Assembly: GCF_020080835.1 (NCBI RefSeq)
Contig: NC_058165.1
Location: 14,873,915 to 14,937,914 of the forward strand
Origin: Cotesia glomerata
Taxonomy: Eukaryota; Arthropoda; Insecta; Hymenoptera; Braconidae
DNA: 64,000 nt
Direction: 5' to 3'
Shown piece after piece: positions 11,128 through 20,941 of the stretch. The position numbers and the translations under genes were made by a program. The notes below the pieces were generated by a model that did not search any database, was not told where the DNA came from, and saw only the letters and a program-made list of their open reading frames with translations. Position 1 is the first letter of the stretch, and each line of letters begins with the position of its first letter.

Positions 11128-11315
11128 AACAGCATAAAAAAAATATTTGATAAAATGAAAAAAAAAAAAAATTGAATCCGACGAGGATTCGACCACAAAA
11201 GTTTCGTCGTCGCAAGCTGACGCTTACGCCACAGAGCCATTTGACCGCTTAACGGGTAAATGTTAAAACTTATATAAAAACTGCGTTTGGGAACTTCCAG
11301 TAACCACACGTACTA
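10800..11315 (-). repeat. Two inverted tRNA-like units at the right side of the hAT
   Basis: The unit at about 11020-11315 is a near-identical inverted copy of the left units. The unit at about 10800-11019 shares its edge with them but has a different tRNA-like core: A box TGGCTGTGCGGC and B-box-like GATCGAGTCC on the minus strand, followed by a T run. Two related but distinct tRNA-like cores thus sit in the same repeat frame. Confidence 0.55.
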
Positions 11316-11776
11316 GCAATAATTATTATTATTATTTAATAATAATTAACTATTTGCTATAAAAACGTAAAAAATTAATTAAAATTTTTTTTATTAAAAA
11401 AATTTTTTTTCTCAATTTCTTTTAATTAAAAATAATTTATTTTTCATATATAAAAAAAAAAAATTAAACCTATATGTTGTAAACAAAAAAGCATTATTTA
11501 TTTATTTTAATAAAAATTACAGCATTATTTTTCCCGCTGTATGTTTCGGCTGAAATCGGATTCTGAGAAATTCACACGAACAGAGAGCTACTGTTGTGTG
11601 AGTTACTCCTCTGTGTCTTGTGGCAGGGGCTTCATTCCCCTCGATTTGTCGACGTGTCTCGGATTCTCTCGGCTCCGCTCGGCTTTCCGACTCACAGACA
11701 CACATCGCTTACTTGTGTACGGGCGCGCGCGACGCCTAGAGAAGGGGTAAAAAAATCGCACGATCTGGCCACACTG
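11031..11776 (-). repeat. Right terminal inverted repeat of the hAT
   Basis: This is the reverse complement of 5949-6678, about 746 bp long. The length difference lies mainly in the ATT microsatellite. The two outer ends correspond base for base over the GC-rich part apart from isolated changes (for example catgcg against cgtgcg). Confidence 0.85.
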
Positions 11777-12059
11777 GCTGAAGAAGCCAATCCAGCTAGA
11801 CAAACCAATCAACAAGTAAGAAAAATAGAGTATCTGCTCCAAGTATAACAATAAGAAATTAAATTTTCAACTTTCCTAAAATTCAACATTTTTTAAAATT
11901 TACAATATTTGCAAGCTTTTTGATATTCAGTTCTTTTTCTCTTTAAAGGTTGAAATTGATCACCAAGGGTCAAACGTGTTTGTCACTCAGCAGCAATGGG
12001 ATACAGCAAACTCTAGAGATACTTACTGGTCGACCATTGTGGAAATATTTCTCTGCTGA

Positions 12060-12936
12060 AAGTCAGAAAAAAATTTTAAAAATATGAAAAAAAATTCTGA
12101 AATTTTTTTATTCTCAGAAAAAGGCTGAAAAAGTCTTTTAAAATCTGAATAACTTTTTATTTGATATAATAAGTCGGAGTGTTAGCAATATATCGGAATC
12201 TGTGAGAAAAAGTTTTCTTCGTTAATAAGACTTTCTGAAGAGAATTAGTGCGACGACAAAAAGAGTTATTCAGAGTTTGTTTTTATGATTATTTATGAAG
12301 GTAAGTAGTGATATAAAATATATTATTATAGAGATGAAATTATAATGTTTTTATTTCAATTACTTTTTTTTTCAATTATCACTTAACATGTTATACATAA
12401 AATATCAATTTCTTTTATTGAAATTATAGATTCGTACAAAAAAAAAAAAAAAAATAGAAATAAGACAAAAAACGAAAAAAGAAATTAAGAGATAAAATTT
12501 TTAATATCAAGATTTTTACGCCCAATTTCCGGCTAAAAGTATATAAGTGAAACATCATTTCATGTTATCTTAAAGAGTCAATATTAAAATCATAACACTA
12601 ATATTTTTATTATTTATATTAAACATTATTTAGTCTAGGGGCCGCATTATATTTTCGTATAATTATGCGGTCGATGTCTCAATCATGTTTTATTTTGTTG
12701 TTCAATTCTCTGAATCTAAATGTCGCACAAGCTTTTTTGACAACTTATAGGCCTTTAATTATTTAAGAGGATTTGTTTAATAACTATTTTTTTGGGGGTA
12801 AGATTTTTTATTATTTATTGAACGGTACTAAAGCAAAAAAAAAAATTACACAAAATGAAGTTAAATTTGAATATTTTTTAAGCGTGAATTTTTGAAAATC
12901 TAAAAACCTCGATTTTGAAAAAATTTGATCGTTTTT
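12060..12936. other. AT-rich DNA after the BEN-type gene
   Basis: Possible 3' untranslated sequence of the broken gene, followed by A/T-run DNA. Nothing else is recognised until about 12745, where a palindromic sub-repeat at the edge of the giant element begins. Confidence 0.4.
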
Positions 12937-13370
12937 TACAGGAGTACAAATTTATTGATGATGATAAGCTTATTGGGCTTGATTAGAAAACGAATTCTTC
13001 AAAAATTAATATTTGACATATTTAAATGGCCATTTTTCAAATTTAAAAATAATAAAATATCTATTGCAGCTGATTCATTTGGAAAGTATTGATATATATT
13101 CAGTGTATCAACTTTTACAAAAATAGATCAACATTAGTTGATGTTTTATTTTTATTATTGAGTTAACAAAATGAGAATTTAAATATATTATTGCGTATCG
13201 TTGACGGATTCGCTTTCTAATTTTGCACAATAAGACTATCACCAATAAATTTTTCACCCTGTAATAAATAATCAAATTTTTTCTAAATTGATTGTTTTCA
13301 ATTTTAAAAAATTAAACAATTATTCTAGCAAATTCTCTTAAATAATTGAAGACCCGGGTCTTCACAAAAA
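12745..13370. repeat. Palindromic sub-repeat at the left outer edge
   Basis: The outer half (about 12745-13010) and the inner half (about 13200-13370) are imperfect inverted repeats of each other. Shared motifs include 'aattatttaagag(g/a)atttg' and 'ttattgatgatgataagcttattg' against 'ttattggtgatagtcttattg'. It ends near an 18-bp perfect palindrome TGAAGACCCGGGTCTTCA. The right arm keeps only part of it, up to about 42556. Confidence 0.45.
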
Positions 13371-13619
13371 CTTTTGGAATATTCGGATTTAGCGAGTCAA
13401 CAAACATATGACTTAGTTAATGTACCAGCCTTTCAATCAAATGAAACGCGACACCTAGATTAATTTAAATTAATTGACAATAAACAATGAATAATGAATA
13501 ATTCAATAAATAATGAATTAATTTAAATTAGCTGACAATAAACTTAATAAAGCTTAAAAATTAATCATTTAAATATTTTGTAAAATGCTAAAAATGCGAG
13601 CAAGCGGAGGATCAGGTTT

Positions 13620-14025
13620 TGGTCTGGATATCTCAATTAAAACGCGGAAATATTATTAAAAATTAACACTATAAATTTATTTACACTAAATACAAGTTAT
13701 ATTTAATATGTTAATTTGCGTATTGTTTAAATAAAAGCGGATAAATAAAGCACTAAGTGAATAATAAAGCGAAGCCGGTTGACACGTGGTTGAACACACT
13801 GCCGGCACTGGAAAAGCGGAGAATTAATTGCACAAATAACACAATTTATCTGTAACAAACTAAAGCGGATTAATAACAATTAATTTAAGCAAATTAAATT
13901 ATTAAATAAGCGAAATGCGGTTTATTAACAAAAAGCGAAAGTAAAGAAATACTAATGGCGACTTGATGCAGCGAAAGCGTGGAAGCGAAAGATAATAATA
14001 ATAATGCGTCTTCTTCCTCGTCGAC
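13620..14025. promoter_or_regulatory. AAGCG-motif cluster in the left arm
   Basis: The motif AAGCGGA or AAGCGAA recurs about eight times between 13730 and 13990, on one strand, amid AT-rich DNA. Repeated subterminal motifs are commonly transposase-binding sites in DNA transposons; that role here is inference. The mirrored cluster lies at about 35800-36080. Confidence 0.3.
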
Positions 14026-14319
14026 TTGGGAAAGAAGGCTTATTGCGCATGTCTGCAGAGCAATCAGCCAATCACGCCATGGCGTGATGTCAAGCTAAGC
14101 TTTCATAGGCGGTTAGTTTTTGCGGGAACTAGCGGTAGACAGGTGCGGCTCGTGAAATTGGGAGTCCCCCAGGAGCGACTTTATCGCGGCTGGGCCTGTT
14201 CACTGAACATATTTTAAATTTAAAAAAAATAAAATAATAATAATTTATATTCCAATGGTAAATATTGCACAATTACACAATTGTCGTAATTGCTCGACCC
14301 AAATAGGTGTTCATTTTTT

Positions 14320-15002
14320 TTAACTCGATTTGTATTTTTCCTCCGAGTAATTACGGTCGGTGAGAAATTCTTCGAAATGATACGTTAGAAGCTCTACTTT
14401 CCTAGGTGTCAGAGCTTGTTTATCCCCTGTATTTTTCTGCCTACGGACTACTTTATTAATTAGTTCTTCTCGCGGCCATATAGCATGTGTCATTTTCGTG
14501 ATAAATTCAGATGGTCGATCAGATCTAGCGGCTTCTCTTTGTGCAGCACTTGGAATATATAAAGCATCACCAATTAGGAACTGATCATTTTGAAGATGAT
14601 TTATATTTCGATTTAGACCTCGTTCTCGTTGTAGAGCATTTAGTCGAAGTTGCTGTCTTGCGGCCAACTGTATACGCTGTTGTCATAGAGCTTCTTGCTG
14701 CTGTCGCTGCTCTGCTTCCTGTCGTTGGAGCTCTCGCCGTCGCTGCGCTTCTAGCTGTTGTTGTTACTCTGCATCCTGTCACTGAAGTTCTCGTAGTCGC
14801 TGCGCTTCTAGCTGTTGTTGTTGCTCTGCTTCCTGTCGCTGAAGTTCTGCAATCGCTGCGCTTCTTGCTGTTGATCGTCTTCCTGCGGTTGCTCGTGTAA
14901 CGGTGGTGATCGTTCAAAGTTTAACTGTTCTTCATTTTCTAATGGTTCTATCCCTTGATCTTGGTCTTCTCTTGATCTTTTCTTGCTTTGATCGACTTTC
15001 AA
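14320..15002 (-). pseudogene. Decayed BEN-domain gene, left arm copy
   Basis: The gene reads outward. The N-terminal exon-like part (from 15002: KVDQSKKRSREDQDQG) is followed by a glutamine-rich coiled-coil region with repeated LRELQRQEAEQQQQLEAQR units, then the segment starting near 14667 (MAARQQLRLNALQRERG). This ends in a BEN-like region (FITKMTHAIWPREELINKVV, then ALTPRKVELLTYHF). In-frame stops and a frame change break the coiled-coil part. A one-base deletion near 14334-14340 truncates the C terminus compared with the right arm. BEN domains mediate DNA binding or protein contacts in chromatin. Confidence in the BEN call is moderate to good from the iWg-like and LTPxK motifs. Confidence 0.6.
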
Positions 15003-17060
15003 AATTGGCAGTTGCTCGGATTTTCGCTGTTGAAAATTTATTTATTAAATAAATTAGTCGGTAAATTAAATTTTAAATCATTTCGGATTAGTAATAATGA
15101 CAAATTTTTTTTTCTTTAACCAATTAGAAACTTTGTATAATTAATCAGCTTGTAAATAAATGGTAACAAAATTTTTTTTTGACTTACACCCTTTTGGCTT
15201 TAGGGAAAAAATTCTCACAGTCGAAGGTACGCGCATAAAATACGATAACATTTTTTTTTTCTTTTTTTCTATAGATTTATACATTGAACACATTTTTTTA
15301 TCGATTGGTTAAAGAAAATTTTTTTATATACCCTTCTAATACTAGTAAAGCGATGTTTATATGAGCAGAAAAATATTAGATTGATGATTATATGGTCAAT
15401 AAACAAATTATATACATCCTAAAGATGATTGTATTAAAGACTGCCAGAAGTAATTACTGAAGACTAACGTGTCTTTTCGTAAAAAAAAAAAAAAAAAAAA
15501 AACATACTTCTAATGTTACTTTTAATTTTTTCGTGTATATCGTTAATTTTTTTTTTATTTTTATTTTTTTTTTATAAACGTTATAATAAAAGACGTTTTA
15601 TACGATATATGTGGTATGACAAATTATAAGGCTATCATCCAAAAAGTTTATATTTCTTTTCAAAAAGTTACCGATATAAGAAAAAAACCTCCTTAGAAAA
15701 GTTATATTTTATTTTTTATATGTACTATCTCAACTTGGCATACAATGCGTGCAAATCGTTTAATCAAACAATTTTTTGACTACTTTTTTCTATTATTAAT
15801 TTTTTTTTATCATTAACTTGAATGTTTTTTTGCGGATCTATGATTATTAATCATAGATAATCTATAGATAATGGACATAATCTATAGATTATGGATATAA
15901 AAATTCGTATATAGATTGAAAAAAAATTTTAATGATATCATCAAAAAATGTATAAGTTTCATGATATGTTTAAATTTTTCGGACAATCATGTGATAAATA
16001 AATAAAATAACAAACAAAAAAGCACAAAAATACAGTTATCAAGTAGACTTTATAAAATTATGTTTATAGTCTTCATCCTCATGAAAGAACTTGAGCCCAG
16101 AACGTTTATATAATATATATCTAAGGGAATTGTTTATGTGTACACTGTAGAAAATTGAATGTGAAAATTAAGATGATGCCAAAACGGAGATAGATTTTTA
16201 TATGAAGTAAATCAGAGTACGGAGTTTTTGGACTAAAATCTATTTTGTTTACTTAAAATAAGTTCCTCATACTAAGTATCAATAAATAATTTAAATAAGT
16301 TATTTAAAATTTATGTTTGTGAATGTTAATAGGACGTGTCTATTCACACGTAAAACTGTCTGTAGCGTGACTCTAGCGTGGCTATACTGTAACTCAGGAA
16401 AATCGGAAAAATGAGCTTGTTTTGAGCTTAAGCGTGACTATAAGCTTAGGCGTGACTATAAGAAATTAGTTATATACTGAAACACTAATGATGATATCGT
16501 AAATTTAAAATGAGTTTACTACATCGAACGGGAGATAAAATATCAAAATAAATTGAACTTGAGTATTTACTCATATATATATATATATATATTATGCAGG
16601 AAAACCATAAAAAAATAATACAATTAACGCAAAATCTCGAATTGAAAGTTGATGATCATCAATGATTGTGAGCATAAATGTAATAAATTGTAATCAAAAT
16701 TTATTTAATAATAATGTATGTATGTAGTAACGATATATAATAATATATTAAAAAAAAAAAATATAACCCACAAATAACTAGTAAAAATACGAATAGTATA
16801 ATAACATAAATAACTACCTTATCATTGGTGTTGACGAAAAACGAAGAGAATCGAAAAAATCCGAAAGCACCCGAGTATGGCATCAGTTGAATTAAATTAC
16901 TGCCGCCAAGCGAAATTTATAACAAAACAAAACTTTAAATATTCGAATTGATAGAAATTGATAATTAGAATTACATGATATTAATAACATGTATGAGTCA
17001 GTAAATAAAATGTGTTTTGAAATAAAGTTAATAATAAGTTAGTAAGTTAATAAGTTTAGG
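15003..17060. other. Non-coding part of the left arm
   Basis: AT-rich DNA with A/T runs, a cluster of ATAATCTATAGATTAT-type palindromes at 15845-15900, one GGACGTGTCTATTCACACGTA terminus at 16332-16352, an (AT)n tract at 16566-16592, and no supported gene. The short frame near 16701-16883 is low-complexity and not believed. The same features are mirrored at 32750-34800. Confidence 0.5.
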
Positions 17061-18200
17061 AATAAATAAAAGTATATTATTATTATTATTATTATTATTT
17101 TAATAAATATTTCGGTTTAATATTCAAATGTACTTAATTTTTGAGTTCACGCATACTTGCGTCTACGTGTAGATATAAGTATTAATCCACGCTACGTGGA
17201 TCTAAATTCATTCACGCCGCGTATCTCTAAGGCTTGTAATAAATACAAATTTTGCTAGCAACAGTAAATAATTCAATTTTTAATTAGTCATTAATAAATT
17301 AATATTATTATTTCTTTTTAAAGAGTTCGAAGTAATATTTAAACGTACTTACGTTTTTAAATCTAAACATACTTGCATCTCCCTGTAGATTTAACTATTA
17401 ACCCTTGCTACGTGGATTCATACTCAAATTATAATTCTTAGGGATACGCGGCGTGAATGGATTTAGATCCACGCAGCGTGGATTTATACTTACATCTACA
17501 AGGAGATGCAAGTATGTATAAATTAAAAAAAGTAAGTACGTTTAAATATTACTCCGAAATTTTTCCAAAAAAAATCAAGATCAGTTTATTTATGATTAAT
17601 TAATAATTAAATTCTTACCTATTGCTAGCATAATTTATATTTATAACAATCCTTAGAGGTAAGCAGCGTGGATTAATACTCAGATCTATACTGCGTATCT
17701 CTAAGCCTCGTTATAAATACAAATTATGCTAGCAATAGTACAGAATTTGATTATTAATTAATCATAAATAAATTGATATAATTTTCGTTTTTAAAGATTT
17801 CGGAGTAATATTTAAACGTACTTATTTTTTTTTTAATTTATACATACTTGCATCTCCGCGTGGATGTAAGTATTAATCCACGCTGCGTGGATTTACCAGC
17901 GTGCATCTACATCCATTAACGCTGCGGACATCTAAGGCTTGGATTAAATAGAAAATTATGCTGGCAATAAGTAAAAATTCAATTATTAATTAGTTATAAA
18001 TAAATTTATCTTGCTATTATTTTTTTTTTTTCAAAGATTTCGGAGTAATATTTCAACGTTCTTACTTTTTTTTAATTTACACATACTTGCATCTCCGCGT
18101 GGATGTCCGTGCTGCGTATCCATGCTGCGTATCTCTAAGGCTTGTGATAAATACAAAGTATGTTAGCAATACTGATAAATCCAACTACTTATTAATAAAA
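17060..18200. repeat. Satellite array at the inner left arm
   Basis: Five or six units of roughly 190-240 bp, some inverted, contain 'ttcggagtaatatttaaacgtacttac', a 'catacttgcatctcc' phrase, one or more CCACGC(T/C)(G/A)CGTGGAT palindromes, and 'ttatgctagcaata'. Units closer to the centre are less alike between the arms. (ATT)n lies at 17077-17099. Confidence 0.7.
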
Positions 18201-18296
18201 ATGAAAGATTTATTTTTTAATAGTTCGTCCAAAATACATACTAAAAGTACATGCATCTACTTATGATTATCTCAACGTAACTCATATAAATTATTG

Positions 18297-18490
18297 GCAA
18301 TGTTGTTTTCATTCTTACATAAAAAGAACCTTCATAAATCAACACCGCGCGAATGTAAGAGCCTTATACTCACGCTGCGCGAATGTTAGGACCCTTATAT
18401 TCACGCGGCGTATGTTAAAGGCTCTTATACTTACGCGGCGTTGATTTATCCGGGTTTTTGTACGTGTGAATAGTCACACATCTTATCATG
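18297..18490. repeat. Palindromic CACGC-GCGTG hairpin, downstream of FAR1-PHD gene
   Basis: Inverted repeat family: an outer 'tacgtgtgaatag'-type end, then 'ataaatc(c/a)ac(g/a)cc', with internal cores ACCGCGCGAATG, CACGCTGCGCG and CACGCGGCG. It lies just after the minus-strand gene's stop codon at 18512. Confidence 0.6.
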
Positions 18491-18511
18491 AAAAAATATA
18501 GGTCTTTAAAT

Positions 18512-20235
18512 TTACTTGCAGTTATTGCAAAACCATTTTGCAATAACTTTCTTGTTTCGTGGTTTATAATTTACACATTTGAAATGGTACCAAACCAGGC
18601 AGCACTCACACTGAACGCATTCTGTAAGTACTGTCTTTCGACACATTCTGCAAATATATAGTTGCTCAGAACGCCGCTTTGATACCATTTTTTTCAGTAT
18701 TACGTAAGTGTCTTCTTTACAATAATCTTTTATGACTCCAAAATCCACTTGGTCGTCAAGTATACTATCCGGCATGGCTGTCGTCAGGTCCTTTGCCGTC
18801 AATATCATTTACCCGCTACAGACCAGCTCTACAAGATCTTTATCTTTTAAGATCCAGCCCAAAATCTGGCGTTGCTGATCTTTTTTGTTTTGTTCAACAA
18901 ATGCTACCGGCGTTCTCGGTATGACAGAATCAGTCTGTTTTTTCGGACGACCACGAGTATTTGCCCGTTCGGGCATGACTATTCCATAGGCAGCACTCAT
19001 CGCCGGTGACTTCTTGACACCAGACTCCGGAGCTGTTCCTCTCGGCGGCAAATTCTCATCATTTTTTAGCAATTCACGAGATTCTTTGGCACCAGACTCC
19101 GGAGCTGTTCCTCTCGGCGGCAAATTCTCATCATCCTTCAGTAATTCACGAGATCCTTCGGCACCAGGCTCCCCAGCTGTTTCCGTGGGCGGTAGACCTT
19201 CAGGCACTTCAACCAATTGATTAAATATTTCTAACTGTGACTCATTTAATTCTAAAATAACCTGATCCACTTGTTCCAAATATTCTTCTTCAAGTATGTT
19301 ACTATTCGGTGACCTTATTTGTTTATTCATTATCGGCTGATCAGAATATTCATGTTTTTCAGGACTTTGAGGCTTTTCATCTCGATCATCAAGACTTTTT
19401 AGTCCCTCATCTTCATTCATCTTATTGTCGTTTGATATTCCTGGGATTATATTTTCTTTCTCCAGATTATTTGATTGAGGATCTGACTGCTTAGGACGTT
19501 TCTGATTCTTCCCTTGTTTTTCTACCGGCTGTAGAGGGTGATTGTGTTGGTCATTAAATTCGGTAATGACCAACGTGTTTCCATCTCTCGAGGCTTTTAA
19601 AAATAGCCTCACTGGACAATCTATTTTTTCGGATCTAAAATTACAAAAATTTTTTAAAATATCATTCAATTTTTTAAATATATATATATAAATATATTCG
19701 ACGTGTCTGTTCATGCGTAAAAAGCCTTCATAAATCCACGCCGCGTGAATGGAAGGCCTTAAATCCACACCGCGTGAATGGAAGGCCTTAAATCCACGCC
19801 GCGTGAATGAAAGGCCTTAAATCCACGCCGCGTGAATGGAAGGCCTCAAAATCCACGCCGCGTGAATGAAAGGCCTTAAATCCACGCCGCGTGAATGGAA
19901 GACCTTAAATCCACACGGCGTGGATTTGTCGACTTACTAACGTGTGAACAGTTGCCTCTATATTTATTAAAAATTGTCATTAATTTAATTACTTACTGGC
20001 GTTGTCTTTTGTTATTCCCTTTTGAAGAGAAAATTCCAGCACGAGTACATTTATAATAACGCTTGTAGTACTTAAGGTCATCATTGATATGCATCTTTAA
20101 ATTTGCCGCCTGGATGGTTTTGCTGTCTGATACTCCAAATGTTTGATGAGTTTCTTTACAATATTTTTTAAAAATTTTCTCAAAATCTTCCCACACATGG
20201 AAGGTGTCTCCAACCGCATACTTTGGGGATTCCAT
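18512..20235 (-). pseudogene. FAR1-type DNA-binding / PHD-finger protein of the giant element
   Basis: Two exons: 20235-19997 and 19634-18512. The donor is GTAAGT and the acceptor TTTTAG, phase 2, in frame. The N-terminal FAR1/FLYWCH-like zinc module spans the junction: YYKCTRAG in exon 1, then IDCPVRLFLKAS and DQHNHPL (C..C..H.H). The middle is acidic with three imperfect repeats containing ENLPPRGTAPESG (about 19010-19200). The C terminus is a PHD-like finger (CRMCRK, CVQCECCLVWYHFKC, WFCNNCK). An in-frame TAA at 18811-18809 separates the middle from the C terminus, so the copy is probably broken, or the protein ends there. The segment after it (LDDQVDFGVI) faintly recalls Ulp1-type openings; I would not press that. 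Transcribed divergently from the transposase gene, perhaps as a second DNA-binding protein. Confidence 0.65.
19698..19950. repeat. Intron hairpin with ~31-bp minisatellite
   Basis: The only visible intron of the FAR1-PHD gene (19635-19996) contains about seven units of 'aaatccacgccgcgtgaatggaaggcctt', about 29-31 bp each. They are bounded by 'acgtgtctgttcatgcgtaa' at left and 'aacgtgtgaacag' at right, giving an overall hairpin. Core CACGCCGCGTG. Not CRISPR: there are no unique spacers. Confidence 0.75.
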
Positions 20236-20645
20236 TGTTATAATGGAAAAATTTTTTGCGAAATTACTTTTAACTGTTTCTTTCTTCTTATATTTTTATT
20301 ATAATACTGTTATAATATTATACTTTTATTATTAATAACAGTAGTAACTGCTTTTTGTTTAATTAATCTTGCACCGTAATTTTTAATACGGTTTATTTTA
20401 TTTCACCAAGTAATATCACTATTAGAGGTCTTTGCAGAATGGCGGTTGCTCAACGAATGAGGTTTCTTTGTTCTTAACTATGTACGAGTTATCAGTATGT
20501 CGACGTTTTGCTTGTAACACCACGAAACCACGAAAAGCAGTAATCAGTATAACCAACATACACAAAAAAATATAAATTTAGAAATCACTGCATTTTAGTA
20601 AAAGTTACGAAGGTATAGTTAACTTATAAGCACATTACAGGGGAA
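20236..20645. promoter_or_regulatory. Divergent promoter region, left part
   Basis: It lies upstream of the minus-strand FAR1-PHD start. Before the Gypsy insertion it was continuous with 25664-25827, giving a ~570-bp divergent intergenic region between the two genes. A GC-richer patch (about 20425-20545) is present; no TATA box is clear. Confidence 0.4.
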
Positions 20646-20941
20646 TGTAGCGGGTAAATTACTACTACTATTAAATAAATAGGTGATCAGTAAATTCGTG
20701 GTCTAATAAACTTTATTATAAACGAACACTTAGTTTAAACAATTACATTTGAATAAATAAACTTTTAGTGAGCCACAGCTGTAGCGCGTAATGTCGGTTG
20801 GTAATTAGCAGCAGAATAATAATAATAATAATTTGTAGGCGGGAAAGTCTGTAGTTTTCTCTCTCGTCGTTGGTGGTGTTGAGGTGTGTTTAGTCCAGTG
20901 TAAGGCCGCTGTGGCGTGAGAGAGGCGACCGGGCCGCCACA
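20646..20941 (-). repeat. 3' LTR of the Gypsy element
   Basis: Plus-strand sequence begins TGTAGCGGGTAAATTAC and ends GGCCGCCACA. The Pol frame runs into this LTR before stopping at 20765. Confidence 0.88.

Larger units (their letters stand above)
5949..11776 (+). mobile_element. hAT DNA transposon, 5.8 kb, with 8-bp target duplication
   Basis: The ends are CAGTGTGGCCAGA and its reverse complement TCTGGCCACACTG with one difference, the CAG-NG type typical of hAT elements. A perfect 8-bp direct repeat GCTGAAGA flanks it (5941-5948 and 11777-11784), the hallmark duplication of hAT insertion. Terminal inverted repeats are long and almost identical (5949-6678 and 11031-11776, differing mainly in ATT-repeat length). 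Inside are tandem tRNA-like units, a GC-rich promoter-like segment, a minisatellite, a transposase frame with one stop, and a 3' hairpin array. The intact duplication and the matching ends point to a fairly recent insertion. Confidence 0.92.
4978..12059 (+). pseudogene. BEN-domain-type gene interrupted by a hAT transposon
   Basis: Four exons fit together in phase: 4978-5165, 5254-5419, 5858-5948 continuing at 11785-11815, and 11949-12059. Acceptors end in AG (TTTAAG, AATTAG, TTTCAG, TTAAAG). Donors are GTAATT, GTGATA (weak) and GTAAGA. The N-terminal exons are acidic and basic and of low complexity (EKTPDLESHDSDNFDD). The last exon (VFVTQQQWDTANS...) resembles the start of a BEN domain, a DNA- or protein-binding fold of chromatin factors. 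It stops at TGA after IVEIFLC, much shorter than a whole BEN domain of ~90-100 residues. The third exon is split by the hAT at 5949-11776, with the frame restored across the 8-bp duplication. So the locus is broken twice: by insertion and by an early stop. The 5' start is not seen. The BEN call is by eye and moderate. Confidence 0.5.
12937..18100 (+). repeat. Left arm of the giant inverted repeat
   Basis: It holds, from outside in: a palindromic sub-repeat, an AAGCG-rich stretch, a decayed BEN gene, AT-rich non-coding DNA with (AT)n and (ATT)n, and a satellite array. Near identity to the right arm is clear by eye, with scattered single-base indels, for example five T in 14334-14340 against six A in the right arm. 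Confidence 0.85.

Noticed and set aside
14026..14217. 63-residue frame, duplicated at 35589-35780
   Set aside because: Also duplicated by the arms; no homology recognised, no promoter or splice context.
16701..16883. 60-residue hydrophobic frame, duplicated at 32927-33109
   Set aside because: Duplicated only because it lies in the inverted arms; low-complexity AT-rich sequence with no further support.
18805..18820. LTR remnant at the FAR1-PHD stop
   Set aside because: Only 14 bases match the LTR start, in opposite orientation, with no further LTR sequence.
19730..19930. CRISPR-like array of ~30-bp repeats
   Set aside because: Units are directly adjacent with no unique spacers, lie in an intron of a eukaryotic-type gene, and are palindromic minisatellite units.
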